From an uncultured Paracoccaceae bacterium (GTDB lineage Bacteria; Pseudomonadota; Alphaproteobacteria; Rhodobacterales; Rhodobacteraceae), in the NCBI GenBank assembly GCA_947488175.1, contig CANKYO010000011.1, positions 93,307 to 157,306 of the forward strand: a stretch of 64,000 nucleotides of DNA. The letters are read 5' to 3'. Both the position numbers and the translations under genes were made by a program. The notes below the pieces were generated by a model, which saw only the letters and a list, made by a program, of their open reading frames with translations, was not told the DNA's origin and ran no database searches. Shown piece after piece: positions 45,841 to 54,132 of the stretch. The first letter of the stretch is position 1. Every line of letters starts with the position of its first letter.

Positions 45841-47346
45841 TCACGACGGTTCTGTGGCTGTGCCTGCCAGTTGCACCTGAATAAGGCGTCCGCCGTTTTG
45901 CGTATCCAGCAGAATGCGGGCATCGTCGCCCAAAACGGTGCTGCCGCCAATGGGGATCGCGGTATCGGTGCCGATATCTTTCATATGCGGCAATCCTTCG
46001 TTGACCATGTGCCACTGACCGTTGTGTTTCTGGAAATAGGCCAGCCGCGCCCGGTCGGCGGGGGCAAGCCGTTCATTGGGCGATTTAAAGCGGTTGGCGT
46101 GCCAGGCATAAAGCCCGATCCCGTCATAAACAGTCACCCGGTAATTGTCGGGCCGGAAACTTTCGCCGGACCGGGCGGAATAAAGGTTCAGGATGGGCAC
46201 GTCTTTCCCGCAAGGTGTCGCGCAGAATGGGCAGGTCGGTGTGGTGGTGTTGTCAAAGACGAACCATTTGCCGGTACAGTTGCTATTGGTGCAGGGCAGC
46301 AGCATGTCGGCGGTATAGACCAGCGCGCGTTCCCAATCATCCGCGCGGGGTCGCTGGGCGGGGTCATGCAACCCGTCGATAAAGCCCCGCTTGAATAGGT
46401 CCGTAATCAATGGCCCGCACAGCGACATTGGCATCTTGTTGGTATCCGCCCATGGCAATTCGCTTTCGCGGACATGCTCGATATTGATCCGGTTGGATGG
46501 ATCGTCTGGATGTTCGACAAACAGCGCGTGCCGACCCATCGACAGCATATCGTCGCGGGCGCTGTCGTTGACGTCATGAATTTTGCGCCCTTTCAGCGGG
46601 TGGCGCAGCGTCAGATACATATAGATCAGCACCGCCAGCGCGTGCAGATCGGTCTGCATGCTTGGCAGTTTTCGGCGCGGGTCTGTGATTTCCAGATGCT
46701 GGGTCGCGACCACCTCGGGGGCGACGAAATCGGGTGTGCCCACCACCTCTGGCGGGAATTTGTCAGGCACCACCAGACCGTCGATATCAATGATGCAGGC
46801 ATCACCCGTCAGCGGATCGACCAGCACGTTTTTGTAGCTGAGGTCGGAATGGGCGAGGCCGGAGGCGTGCAGACGCCGCACGGCACGCGCCAGCCGGATA
46901 CATATTTTTAGGTAGCCCAGCCAATCGCCCGCCTCGCGCGGATCAAGGAACGTGTTGCGGTTATGGGCAGAGGCGAACCATTTGCCCTCTTTCTCCTTGC
47001 CCTTGATCCGCAGCCGATCATTGTCGAACGATCCATTCTGAAAAAAGAACTGGCTGTCGAAGACCGGGACGACCACGCCCACAGTCCGGTTCCATTCGAC
47101 TAGCGCCTCGGGCCAGCGGAACAGTTTGGCGAGCGTGTCGCCACCGGCCCCTTCGAGGATGGATTTGCGATGTGCGCCGACGATGGCCCGCAGCCGCTCC
47201 ATCCCCTGCTGGTCGGGCATCTTGCGATAAAAGCCGATCACCGCACGCCGACCTTCTATCCAATGGACGTTTTTCATCCCCCCTTGGGCGAAATGCTTGG
47301 GTTCAAAGGCGATATCGGTGCCGTCTGTCGTCTTGGTGCGGATCAT
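45841..47346 (-). CDS. Ser/Thr protein kinase-like protein with zinc ribbon (TerY-P kinase)
   Basis: 501-residue cytosolic kinase-like protein. The N-lobe is atypical; the catalytic loop reads HSDLSYKNVLVD (Asp near residue 167), the DFG equivalent is DIDG, and the activation-segment end is APEV. After the kinase fold (~1-340) comes a four-Cys zinc ribbon (CTNSNCTG, CPFCATPC, ~355-385) and a C-terminal beta-rich domain. It is coupled to the PP2C gene by ATGA (47343-47346). Kinase, PP2C phosphatase and TerY form the conserved TerY-P triad. DIDG and HSD variants leave some doubt about catalytic strength. Confidence 0.85.
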   Translation of the reverse strand: MIRTKTTDGTDIAFEPKHFAQGGMKNVHWIEGRRAVIGFYRKMPDQQGMERLRAIVGAHRKSILEGAGGDTLAKLFRWPEALVEWNRTVGVVVPVFDSQFFFQNGSFDNDRLRIKGKEKEGKWFASAHNRNTFLDPREAGDWLGYLKICIRLARAVRRLHASGLAHSDLSYKNVLVDPLTGDACIIDIDGLVVPDKFPPEVVGTPDFVAPEVVATQHLEITDPRRKLPSMQTDLHALAVLIYMYLTLRHPLKGRKIHDVNDSARDDMLSMGRHALFVEHPDDPSNRINIEHVRESELPWADTNKMPMSLCGPLITDLFKRGFIDGLHDPAQRPRADDWERALVYTADMLLPCTNSNCTGKWFVFDNTTTPTCPFCATPCGKDVPILNLYSARSGESFRPDNYRVTVYDGIGLYAWHANRFKSPNERLAPADRARLAYFQKHNGQWHMVNEGLPHMKDIGTDTAIPIGGSTVLGDDARILLDTQNGGRLIQVQLAGTATEPS

Positions 47347-48479
47347 TTGTTGGTCTCGGGTGGGGTCAGGATAGCGATAGTGCGGTCGTCATGTTCGCCT
47401 TTGACCTTGAAGTTCAACCACTCAAGCAGGGCGGTTTCATCAAGGTCTGCGATTTGATCGTAAAGGGCGATCCATCCGGCGGGGTCTTGTGTCGCCGCCT
47501 CTGACACGAACATCGGGTCGGACACGCCATCTGTCATCAGCATGAAGGCGGCGAAATCCGGAACGGTGCGATGGTGGATGCGGGCGGCGATGTTGGCTTT
47601 GTCAGCGAAGAGGTCGCTGCGCAGGAATGTCGTCTGGCCTGCGAATTCGCCATTATCGGCTGACATCATCAAAGGGTTGTCGTCGGCGATAAGGCCGACT
47701 AGGCCGTCACCGACTGAGATGCTCGCAAAGAACCAGCCATCATCCGTTTTGCGAGCGATTCCAATCAGTAGTGTCGTGCTAAAGGACTGCAGGCGCTGGC
47801 CGGTGTCGCGAGCGAGGTCATCAAGTGCGTCAGCGGCCAGACCGGCAGTGGCACCAAGCGTTTCGTATAGCACTGTGTCCAGATCGGCGCTGGCAGGGTC
47901 AGGCAGATGGGTTGCCAACAGATGTGGCAGTTCGGTGATGGCGGTTTCCACAACCGTTTGCGAGCCGAGGCGCGAGAATTCGGCGCTTCCTGCACCGTCG
48001 GCCACTGCCATGATATGCCAGCCGGTATCTGTATCGAAATAGATGCGCGTATCGTCGTCACGTGGCAGTGCCTTGTGCGCGTGAGACCGGCCCCGGCGGC
48101 TGGCCGCAATCATCAGCCCATCGCCCTCGACCCGGAAACTGGCGGTATCGGGTTTGGGATAGGGCAGGGTGTCCCAATCGACGGGCAGATCTTTCCATAT
48201 CGTCCACGGGTCGGGGCTGGCGGGCAGGCGCAGGTTGACCGCTACATCCTTGTTATTGATCGTTCCGCGAAACACAAATTCATACATCTTGGCGGTTTGA
48301 ACCGTGCCGCTGATGATCCATTTGCCGGATTTCTTGTCCTGTTCGAAGGTCAGATCGGCATCGTCCGGCCAATCCACTTCGATGCGTGTCAGTCCCGCGG
48401 GTTCCAGCAACTCGGCGGCAAAGTATTCGCCCACTGTCGCGGCCCGGCTGAGCCGCCCTTCAAGATATCGCGGCGGCAT
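47343..48479 (-). CDS. PP2C-family protein phosphatase (TerY-P triad)
   Basis: 378 residues. An N-terminal domain of ~110 residues without clear homology (contains a beta-rich stretch KSGKWIISGTVQTAKMYEF) precedes a PP2C domain with metal-binding Asp in MAVADGAGSAEFS, then SFSTTLLIGIA, MLMTDGVSD and the terminal DDRTIAIL. All PP2C metal ligands seem present. It should reverse the action of the neighbouring kinase. The TAG of terY is followed at once by its ATG, with no spacer. Confidence 0.88.
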   Translation of the reverse strand: MPPRYLEGRLSRAATVGEYFAAELLEPAGLTRIEVDWPDDADLTFEQDKKSGKWIISGTVQTAKMYEFVFRGTINNKDVAVNLRLPASPDPWTIWKDLPVDWDTLPYPKPDTASFRVEGDGLMIAASRRGRSHAHKALPRDDDTRIYFDTDTGWHIMAVADGAGSAEFSRLGSQTVVETAITELPHLLATHLPDPASADLDTVLYETLGATAGLAADALDDLARDTGQRLQSFSTTLLIGIARKTDDGWFFASISVGDGLVGLIADDNPLMMSADNGEFAGQTTFLRSDLFADKANIAARIHHRTVPDFAAFMLMTDGVSDPMFVSEAATQDPAGWIALYDQIADLDETALLEWLNFKVKGEHDDRTIAILTPPETNK

Positions 48480-49511
48480 CTATCCCAGACCGCGATTGAC
48501 GTTGAAGCCTTCGCCGGGGGCGGAGGCGCCATATGTGCCAGCCCCGCCGCACCAAGGGCAGACCGCCTGTTTGGTGCGCACATCAAGGCAATGGATGCCG
48601 CCGCATTTGCCGCAATGGGCCATTGTGATTTCGTTCGGGCAGTGCGGGCAGGATGACCCGCCCATCAGGTTCTGAACATTCATCTCCTGCATGGCACCGC
48701 CATCTGCGCAGAGTTCAAAATACTGATTGCTGACCCCCTGCGCTGCCCGGAATTCATAGACGCCAGCCTGATGACGCGACTTTTCGTATTTCAGCAGGAA
48801 GGGCAGTTCGTTGGTTTCGCATTTGCCGATTACGACGGCATACCGGTCATCGGGCAGGCCGGCACTGATCCCGTCATCTTCGGCCAACTCGTCGGGGATG
48901 TTCTTGGACAGGTTCACGCCGTCCCCCGCAGCGCCGATGCCAACGCTTTGGCTTTGAATGGTGATGGATTGGGTGACCCAGGTGATCAGATTGGCGAATG
49001 CATTGTCGCTGATATCGTTCAGGATCATTGTCTTGTCGGAAATCTCTCGCAGTCCCTTGAGGTCCGCGCGGCCCCCGACGGAGATCGACACCAGGCTGGC
49101 CTTGCGCGCGTAGTCTGTTTTCCACCTTGTCATGGCAGACCCCGGATTGTCGGTGGGCACGCCATCCGTCAGCAGGAACACGATGGGTTTCCAATCGCCT
49201 TTGCGCTCGGGCGTTGTGGGGGTCACGTCGTGATCAATCCGCTCCATCAACAGCTCAAGTGCGGCACCCAGGCTGGTGCCGCCGCCGATGGGCAGACGCG
49301 GTGGATAAAGGTTGGCCACCTCGACCATGGGTGTGATGACCTTGGCCTTTCCAGCAAAGGCGATGATGGACACCTGTGCGGTTTCCAGCGCTTCGGGAAT
49401 GGTTTTCAGCGTGTCTGACAGCTTGGCCAGACCTTCATCAAGCTGGCGCATCGTGTCGCCAATCATCGATTCGGAGACATCGATCAGGAAATAGACGGGG
49501 AGCATCCGCAT
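48480..49511 (-). CDS. terY: TerY: vWA domain protein with C-terminal zinc ribbon
   Basis: 343 residues. The vWA domain (~1-190) has an intact MIDAS: DVSESM at 11-16, GGGTSLGAAL and LLTDGVPTD. The C-terminal part carries a double zinc ribbon with CPHCPNE, CGKCGG and CPWCGG. This is the standard TerY layout; it probably assembles kinase and phosphatase onto TerD-type partners. It is 12 bases downstream of the first vWA gene on the same strand. Confidence 0.92.
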   Translation of the reverse strand: MRMLPVYFLIDVSESMIGDTMRQLDEGLAKLSDTLKTIPEALETAQVSIIAFAGKAKVITPMVEVANLYPPRLPIGGGTSLGAALELLMERIDHDVTPTTPERKGDWKPIVFLLTDGVPTDNPGSAMTRWKTDYARKASLVSISVGGRADLKGLREISDKTMILNDISDNAFANLITWVTQSITIQSQSVGIGAAGDGVNLSKNIPDELAEDDGISAGLPDDRYAVVIGKCETNELPFLLKYEKSRHQAGVYEFRAAQGVSNQYFELCADGGAMQEMNVQNLMGGSSCPHCPNEITMAHCGKCGGIHCLDVRTKQAVCPWCGGAGTYGASAPGEGFNVNRGLG

Positions 49512-49523
49512 GGGACAGCCTCC

Positions 49524-50165
49524 TTAGATAACGATATTGATTTCGCGCGGGGGCGGGGGCAGTTCGGTGACATCAGCCGCACCTGCATTCTGGGACCGGC
49601 TGCCATCGGCAATGACATCACTGACCCATTTGAAAAACTGCTCGAACCCTGGACCGTCGAGCGTATCCAGCATCGCCACAGAGGTGCAGAAACGTTTGAG
49701 CGCCGTGACGTCCGCTGACGGGCCTGCACCACATCCCACCATGGCGGCAAAACCAGCGGATTTGATCGCCTGGACCTGTTCGTTAAAGACCATCGTGTCA
49801 GAGGGCTTGCCATCGGTCATGACGAAAAGAAGCGGCGCCCAATCGCCCTTGCCTTCGTCAGAGCCGACGCGGACCTCTGATTTGACTTTCTGCTGCACCA
49901 ACTTCAGCGCTTCGCCCAAGAATGTGGGGCCACTATTCGGGGTTTCGAGCGTCACTTGCGGGAAAGCGTCGAGCGGCGTCAGTTCCTGCATCACACGCGC
50001 CTCAAGATCGAAGGTGATCAGACCGATATGGACGGTGTCCAACGCATGGGGGTCTTGTCGCAAAGTCGAAAGCAGGACCTGCATGGAGTTGTTGACTGCG
50101 TGAATCGGTTCGCCCCGCATGGAGCCGCTGGTATCAAGCAAAATGTAGACGGGAAGGCGGCGCAT
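49524..50165 (-). CDS. TerY-like vWA domain protein without zinc ribbon
   Basis: 213-residue cytosolic vWA protein. MIDAS residues are DTSGSM near the start, GPTFLGEAL and VMTDGKPSD. It ends in a short Pro-rich tail (PPPPREINIVI) rather than the zinc ribbon of its neighbour. The start is ATG 50165 with GAGAG seven to ten bases upstream, inside the end of the leader ORF; a TTG at 50180 is a weaker alternative. It opens the main ter operon. Two vWA genes in tandem are common in TerY-P loci. Confidence 0.9.
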   Translation of the reverse strand: MRRLPVYILLDTSGSMRGEPIHAVNNSMQVLLSTLRQDPHALDTVHIGLITFDLEARVMQELTPLDAFPQVTLETPNSGPTFLGEALKLVQQKVKSEVRVGSDEGKGDWAPLLFVMTDGKPSDTMVFNEQVQAIKSAGFAAMVGCGAGPSADVTALKRFCTSVAMLDTLDGPGFEQFFKWVSDVIADGSRSQNAGAADVTELPPPPREINIVI

Positions 50166-50173
50166 AAAATCTC

Positions 50174-50251
50174 TCAGCAATCAGTTACAATTAGGGGTAT
50201 TGCTCGGCTCCGACGCAACCCTGAGATACTAATCGGGCAGAAGTTGGGCAT
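50174..50251 (-). CDS. Leader ORF of 25 codons upstream of the ter operon
   Basis: Begins with ATG 50251, seven bases after a perfect AAGGAG (50259-50264), and ends with TGA at 50174-50176, nine bases before the vWA ATG. The product starts MPNFCPISIS and ends IVTDC, with three basic residues (RRSR) in the middle. The vWA SD (GAGAG) overlaps its stop codon, so translation of the two is probably coupled. The perfect SD and position support a real upstream ORF, though its role (leader, coupling or attenuation) is unknown. Confidence 0.55.
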   Translation of the reverse strand: MPNFCPISISGLRRSRAIPLIVTDC

Positions 50252-50472
50252 CTGTCGTCTCCTTGTCGGGTTCTGGAGGCCGTGATAGAATAATATTCTA
50301 GGGTGGACAATGTGCGACGCTGATCTGGTTTCGCCACGCATTGCACGCGACTTTTCTTTTTTGGCTGAGGCCCATGCAATACTGCGTGGCAAGTTTGGTT
50401 AATGTACTTCTTTAGTAAATATTAACCGCTTGTGCTTACTCCAACTTTGAACCCAAAGGAGAGTTTTTCACA
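50252..50472. other. Divergent intergenic region upstream of the ter operon and the PstS-OmpA gene
   Basis: Minus-strand transcription toward ter could use TTGTCC, 17 bases, TATCAC (about 50282-50310 read on the minus strand), a modest promoter match. A TTTA/TTAG...TTAACC element at 50411-50427 is a partial CtrA-like sequence only. No other gene is seen here. Confidence 0.3.
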
Positions 50473-50547
50473 ATGTTATCAGTATCAAGGATCGACACCG
50501 TCCTGATCTGCATCGGTCGTGCGTGCGTTCGACCAGACACGTGCTAG
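50473..50547 (+). CDS. Leader ORF of 24 codons upstream of the PstS-OmpA gene
   Basis: ATG 50473 follows AAAGGAGAG (50456-50463). The peptide starts MLSVSRIDTV and contains three Cys in its second half (ICIGRAC and a final PDTC), ending at TAG 50545-50547. Immediately downstream are two 7-bp helices that interleave. A short ORF with a strong SD, Cys codons near its end and alternative RNA structures fits a regulatory leader peptide; no known class was recognised. Confidence 0.5.
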   Translation: MLSVSRIDTVLICIGRACVRPDTC

Positions 50548-50558
50548 GCATCCGTTTC

Positions 50559-50619
50559 GTCCGCCAAACGGCTGGTGCTGGATGGTGCCCGGCGGACATA
50601 AGCAAGGCAGCTAGCACCA
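50559..50619 (+). promoter_or_regulatory. Possible pseudoknot or alternative hairpins in the 5' leader of the PstS-OmpA gene
   Basis: Helix 1 pairs GTCCGCC (50559-50565) with GGCGGAC (50591-50597). Helix 2 pairs TGGTGCT (50573-50579), which lies in the loop of helix 1, with AGCACCA (50613-50619). The two are interleaved, giving an H-type pseudoknot or mutually exclusive folds. A further small hairpin GCGGAG/CTCCGC lies at 50678-50694, ~90 bases before the start codon. Confidence 0.4.
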
Positions 50620-50781
50620 AATTGGCCAAATTCCGCCTAAGTTTTTACTTAATGCGGATGGAGGTTGACGTTGTGTTGCGGAGTTGACCTCCGCGAAAAA
50701 CAGTAATCTAAGTCCGACCATTCCACCGAGTAAATTTAGTTAGCCAGTATTTTGGAAAGGATCAATTTTCAGGAGAGAGAT

Positions 50782-52374
50782 ATGTCGAGTAGTGACGTCT
50801 CAAGAAAGCTTAGTCTGAAGTCCGCGCTCGCGCTATCCTGCGCGATGCTGCTTCCAACGGCCAGTTTGGCCGGTGAAGTCACCCTCCGATCCGCCGATGG
50901 AACGGTGAACATCGTTGGTGAGTTCGTCGATTTCGACGACAACAGCTATGTTGTCAAAACGGCGCTGGGGGACCTGCGTGTTTCCGCATCACGGGTCAGT
51001 TGTATCGGCGAATCCTGCCCCACCTTCGGGACGGTCGAGGCTGACGTTACGATCGTTGGCTCTGACACCATCGGTGTTGGCGTGATGCCTTTGCTGTTAT
51101 CTGGCTACGCAGCCTCAAAGGGCGCGCAAGCGACGATCACATCGACCGGTGACGGCAACGGTGCGGTTGCCGAAATCGTCGGAGATCAGGGATTTGGCGA
51201 CGTTTTGGGCGAATATCTCGTTTCATCCACAAGTTCGAACGATGCGTTTGAAGCGTTGCTGGAACAGACGGCCTCCGTCGGTATGGCGACGCGCCGCATC
51301 TTGCCGCAGGAAGCACGCGCGCTGCGCAGCGATGGGGCCGGCAACATGATCGACCCCAGCCAGGAACATATCCTGGCACTTGATACACTGGTTGTGATCG
51401 TTAACCCGAACAATTCGGTGAGCGAACTGACGATGGATCAGTTGCGCGACATCTATAGCGGCCGCATCACCAATTGGTCCGAAGTGGGCGGTGCTAACGC
51501 GCCAATCACGCTTGTTTCTCGTGCCGAGGACTCTGATACGCGCGATGTGTTCAAAAACGTGGTTTTCGGTGACGACGTCCCCCGCGACCCGGGCTCTGTT
51601 GTCATTGCGCGCGACAGCAACGAAATGGCTTTGGTCGTCAATTCGGACGTGAATGCGATCGGTTATTCGGGGTTTGCGTTCCAACGCGGCGCACAGCCGG
51701 TTACGCTGATCAACGAATGCGGGTTAAGCATGACACCCGACAGCTTCTCGGCCCGGACCGAAGAATACGCCCTGCAGCGTTTCCTGTATCTCTACAACCG
51801 CAGCGATACGAGCGATGAGTCGGTCACCGACTTTATCGAATACGCGCTTTCCGAACCTGCTGAAGAGGTTGTTTCAAAGGCTGGCTTTATCAGCCTCGGC
51901 GTTGATCGGCGGGCGCAGCCATTGGACGGTGATCGCGCCCGACAGTTGCTGGATCCAAATGTCGATCCCTTTGAAGGCCTGCTGATGCGCGAAATGTTGT
52001 CGCAAATGGTCGATTATGACCGGCTGTCGACCACATTCCGGTTCCAGACCGGTTCGCAGAACCTTGGACAGCGCGGGATGCTGAATCTGGCACGCCTGGC
52101 CGATTATCTGGAAAAGCAGCCTGCCGGGACAAATGTTCTGTTTGTCGGATTTACCGATGATGTCGGCGCGTTCGAAAACAACCAGCAGCTGTCTGTGTCG
52201 CGTGCCGAACGGGTAAGGGCCAATCTGGAAGAATTCGCCGGTAATCGGTTGTCCAACATCACCATGGGTGTTGCCGGCTTTGGCGAAGTTGCGCCTGCTG
52301 CGTGCAACGTCTCTGACAGTGGTCGACAGATCAATCGTCGCGTGGAAGTCTGGATCCAGACGGCCAATGGCTGA
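50782..52374 (+). CDS. Phosphate-binding (PstS-like) domain fused to a C-terminal OmpA domain
   Basis: 530-residue secreted protein. Signal peptide (~15-32, cleaved after SLA), a small beta-rich N-terminal domain (VTLRSADGTVNIVGEFVDF), then a PstS-like periplasmic binding domain (IVGSDTIGVGVMPLLLSGY, LDTLVVIVNPNNSVSELT, IYSGRITNWSEVGG), and finally an OmpA/MotB peptidoglycan-binding domain (LARLADYLEKQPAG, FVGFTDDVGAFENNQQLSVSRAERVR, INRRVEVWI). It should bind a phosphate-like or other oxyanion ligand while attached to the cell wall. ATG 50782 follows AGGAGAG; an upstream ATG (50752) lacks an SD. No transporter genes adjoin it, suggesting a sensory or structural role. Confidence 0.88.
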   Translation: MSSSDVSRKLSLKSALALSCAMLLPTASLAGEVTLRSADGTVNIVGEFVDFDDNSYVVKTALGDLRVSASRVSCIGESCPTFGTVEADVTIVGSDTIGVGVMPLLLSGYAASKGAQATITSTGDGNGAVAEIVGDQGFGDVLGEYLVSSTSSNDAFEALLEQTASVGMATRRILPQEARALRSDGAGNMIDPSQEHILALDTLVVIVNPNNSVSELTMDQLRDIYSGRITNWSEVGGANAPITLVSRAEDSDTRDVFKNVVFGDDVPRDPGSVVIARDSNEMALVVNSDVNAIGYSGFAFQRGAQPVTLINECGLSMTPDSFSARTEEYALQRFLYLYNRSDTSDESVTDFIEYALSEPAEEVVSKAGFISLGVDRRAQPLDGDRARQLLDPNVDPFEGLLMREMLSQMVDYDRLSTTFRFQTGSQNLGQRGMLNLARLADYLEKQPAGTNVLFVGFTDDVGAFENNQQLSVSRAERVRANLEEFAGNRLSNITMGVAGFGEVAPAACNVSDSGRQINRRVEVWIQTANG

Positions 52375-52415
52375 TTTGGCTGTCAGGAAACTGACGGCCG
52401 TCGTATCTGGCCTTG

Positions 52416-52453
52416 GAGGTGTCTTGGGGCAACGCGTGTCCCAAGGAAACCTC
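52416..52453 (+). terminator. Nested hairpin downstream of the PstS-OmpA gene
   Basis: GAGGT...ACCTC encloses CTTGGG...CCCAAG (52423-52445), 41 bases after the stop. A second small stem GCGTGC/GCACGC follows near 52478-52492. There is no T run, so it may be a Rho-dependent or stabilising end. Confidence 0.4.
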
Positions 52454-52611
52454 TCACAGTCATCATTTGACCTGACGCGTGCATTGCACGCATAAGGTGA
52501 AATGACTCGCAGATTGGTGAGCCCTATGCGGGCTGTGAAAATTGGCCTCGGAATGAATCTCTGCCGTGATGCAATACTTGTGTCAGGCAGACGACAAACA
52601 GGAACCAAAAG

Positions 52612-54036
52612 ATGTTAAAGGTAACTCAACATGCAAGCGCGCTCGCGATGGCGGCATTGCTTGGAGCCTTCACTGCGCTGCCCGGTCAGGCAACAGCGCA
52701 AGTTTTCGACCCGGATCTTTACGAAGGTGGTAAGGCACGTGTCTATCTGTCTTCCAATCTGCGATCCCTCAGCGAGGCTGTCACCGCGACTAGCTGCCGG
52801 CTGAATGCAGGCATTCAGGAGGATGCCGCAAAATCCGATCTGGAAAGTATCCGCTCGGACTTCAACGCGATTCTGATGGGGCTGCGTGACGGTGATACCG
52901 CACTTGGTATCCCTACAGCGGAAAGCGACAACCGGAACCTGCAGGTGCTTCAGCGGGTGACGGATGCTTGGTTGCCTATCCGCGCGGCCACCGAAAACAT
53001 GTTGTCGGGATCGGCCACAGAAAACGACGCGCGGACAGTGCGCCAGAACTATCGGGATTTGTTTGAACTGACCGTCGTTCTGGCTTCTGACATTTCCGGC
53101 GTTTACTCTGACCCGCAGGAATTGCTGCAAAGCGACGCGACCGTGCTGAACTTTGCCAGTCGACAGAAAACCTTCGTCAACCGTATGACCCGTGCGATGT
53201 GCGGCCTTGCGGTCAGCGCGCCGGAGCTTGGGACGGTTGAAGAACTGCGCGAAACGGTTGACCTGTTTGACCGATCGCTGGTCGCCCTGCGTGACGGTTT
53301 CCCGGATGCCGGGATCAACCCGCCGCCCAACGACGCGGTCAAGAACAGCCTGAGCGCCACCTATGATCTGTGGAGCGCCGAGAAGGGTATTTTTGATGCC
53401 GCTCTTGCGGGTGACAGCATCACCCCGGACATGGTCGCTGCGTCCAACGAGTTGACCCAGAAGCTGGAAGTTGACGTCAATAACGCGATCACGCTCTATC
53501 TGATTGCCGTTCCGGGTCAGGAAGGGGTGTATCGGGTTCCGCTACAGGCCTATGCCGAAAACGTGCTGTCGCAGTGGATCATTGATCCTGACCTGATTGA
53601 CGCGATCAAGGCGCAAAACGTCGAACATGCAGACCTGTCCGAGGACGATATCATTGCGCTTGACCAGACATGGCGGGCCGAGGCTGATGCGGGCGGTGGC
53701 CCACTGATCACCGAGCTTTTGTCAGGACCGGTTTCTGCCTGGTTGCTTGATCAGCAAAACGCCACAGCAGGCCTGGTGACGGAAGTATTCGTCATGGACA
53801 ACAAAGGCCTGAATGTCGCGCAAAGTGTTGAGACATCGGATTACTGGCAGGGTGACGAAGCCAAGTGGCAAGAAACCTATGGCCGTGAGGATGGCGGGTT
53901 GCACATCAGCGACGTGGAGTTTGACGACAGCACGGGGTTCTATCAGACCCAGGCGTCGCTTCCAATCGTCGACCCTGCCACGAACGAGCCGATCGGGGCC
54001 ATTACCTTTGGCATCAATATCCAAAGCCTGATGTAA
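52612..54036 (+). CDS. Secreted protein with PilJ-type N-terminal domains and a Cache-like C-terminal domain
   Basis: 474 residues. Signal peptide (~1-29, ending ATAQ), then two helical repeats of the type IV pilus chemoreceptor N-terminal (PilJ) kind, around residues 38-130 and 165-285, the second with FASRQKTFVNRMTRAMCGLA. The C-terminal ~110 residues (TEVFVMDNKGLNVAQS, SDYWQGDEAKWQETY, GAITFGINIQ) look like a PDC/Cache sensor. There is no second membrane helix or signalling domain, so this is a free periplasmic sensor-like protein. SD AGGAACC. It follows the PstS-OmpA gene by 237 bases and ends at a strong terminator. Confidence 0.78.
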   Translation: MLKVTQHASALAMAALLGAFTALPGQATAQVFDPDLYEGGKARVYLSSNLRSLSEAVTATSCRLNAGIQEDAAKSDLESIRSDFNAILMGLRDGDTALGIPTAESDNRNLQVLQRVTDAWLPIRAATENMLSGSATENDARTVRQNYRDLFELTVVLASDISGVYSDPQELLQSDATVLNFASRQKTFVNRMTRAMCGLAVSAPELGTVEELRETVDLFDRSLVALRDGFPDAGINPPPNDAVKNSLSATYDLWSAEKGIFDAALAGDSITPDMVAASNELTQKLEVDVNNAITLYLIAVPGQEGVYRVPLQAYAENVLSQWIIDPDLIDAIKAQNVEHADLSEDDIIALDQTWRAEADAGGGPLITELLSGPVSAWLLDQQNATAGLVTEVFVMDNKGLNVAQSVETSDYWQGDEAKWQETYGREDGGLHISDVEFDDSTGFYQTQASLPIVDPATNEPIGAITFGINIQSLM

Positions 54037-54099
54037 CAGACGAACCGTCACGCAAGCGCCATCCACTAAGCGCGTGTGCAGATCGGAGTACCAAATTGC

Positions 54100-54132
54100 G
54101 GGCGGTCGGTTTCATCCGGCCGCCCGATTTTT
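54100..54132 (+). terminator. Rho-independent terminator
   Basis: Ten-base-pair stem GGGCGGTCGG / CCGGCCGCCC (one G-T pair) with 6-base loop TTTCAT, followed by GATTTTT. It lies 63 bases after the PilJ/Cache-protein stop and is the clearest intrinsic terminator in the window. Confidence 0.85.

Noticed and set aside
41160..50165. Assigning the locus simply as tellurite resistance
   Set aside because: TerC is missing, and Ter systems are now viewed as broader stress or defence systems; the sequence alone does not show tellurite resistance.
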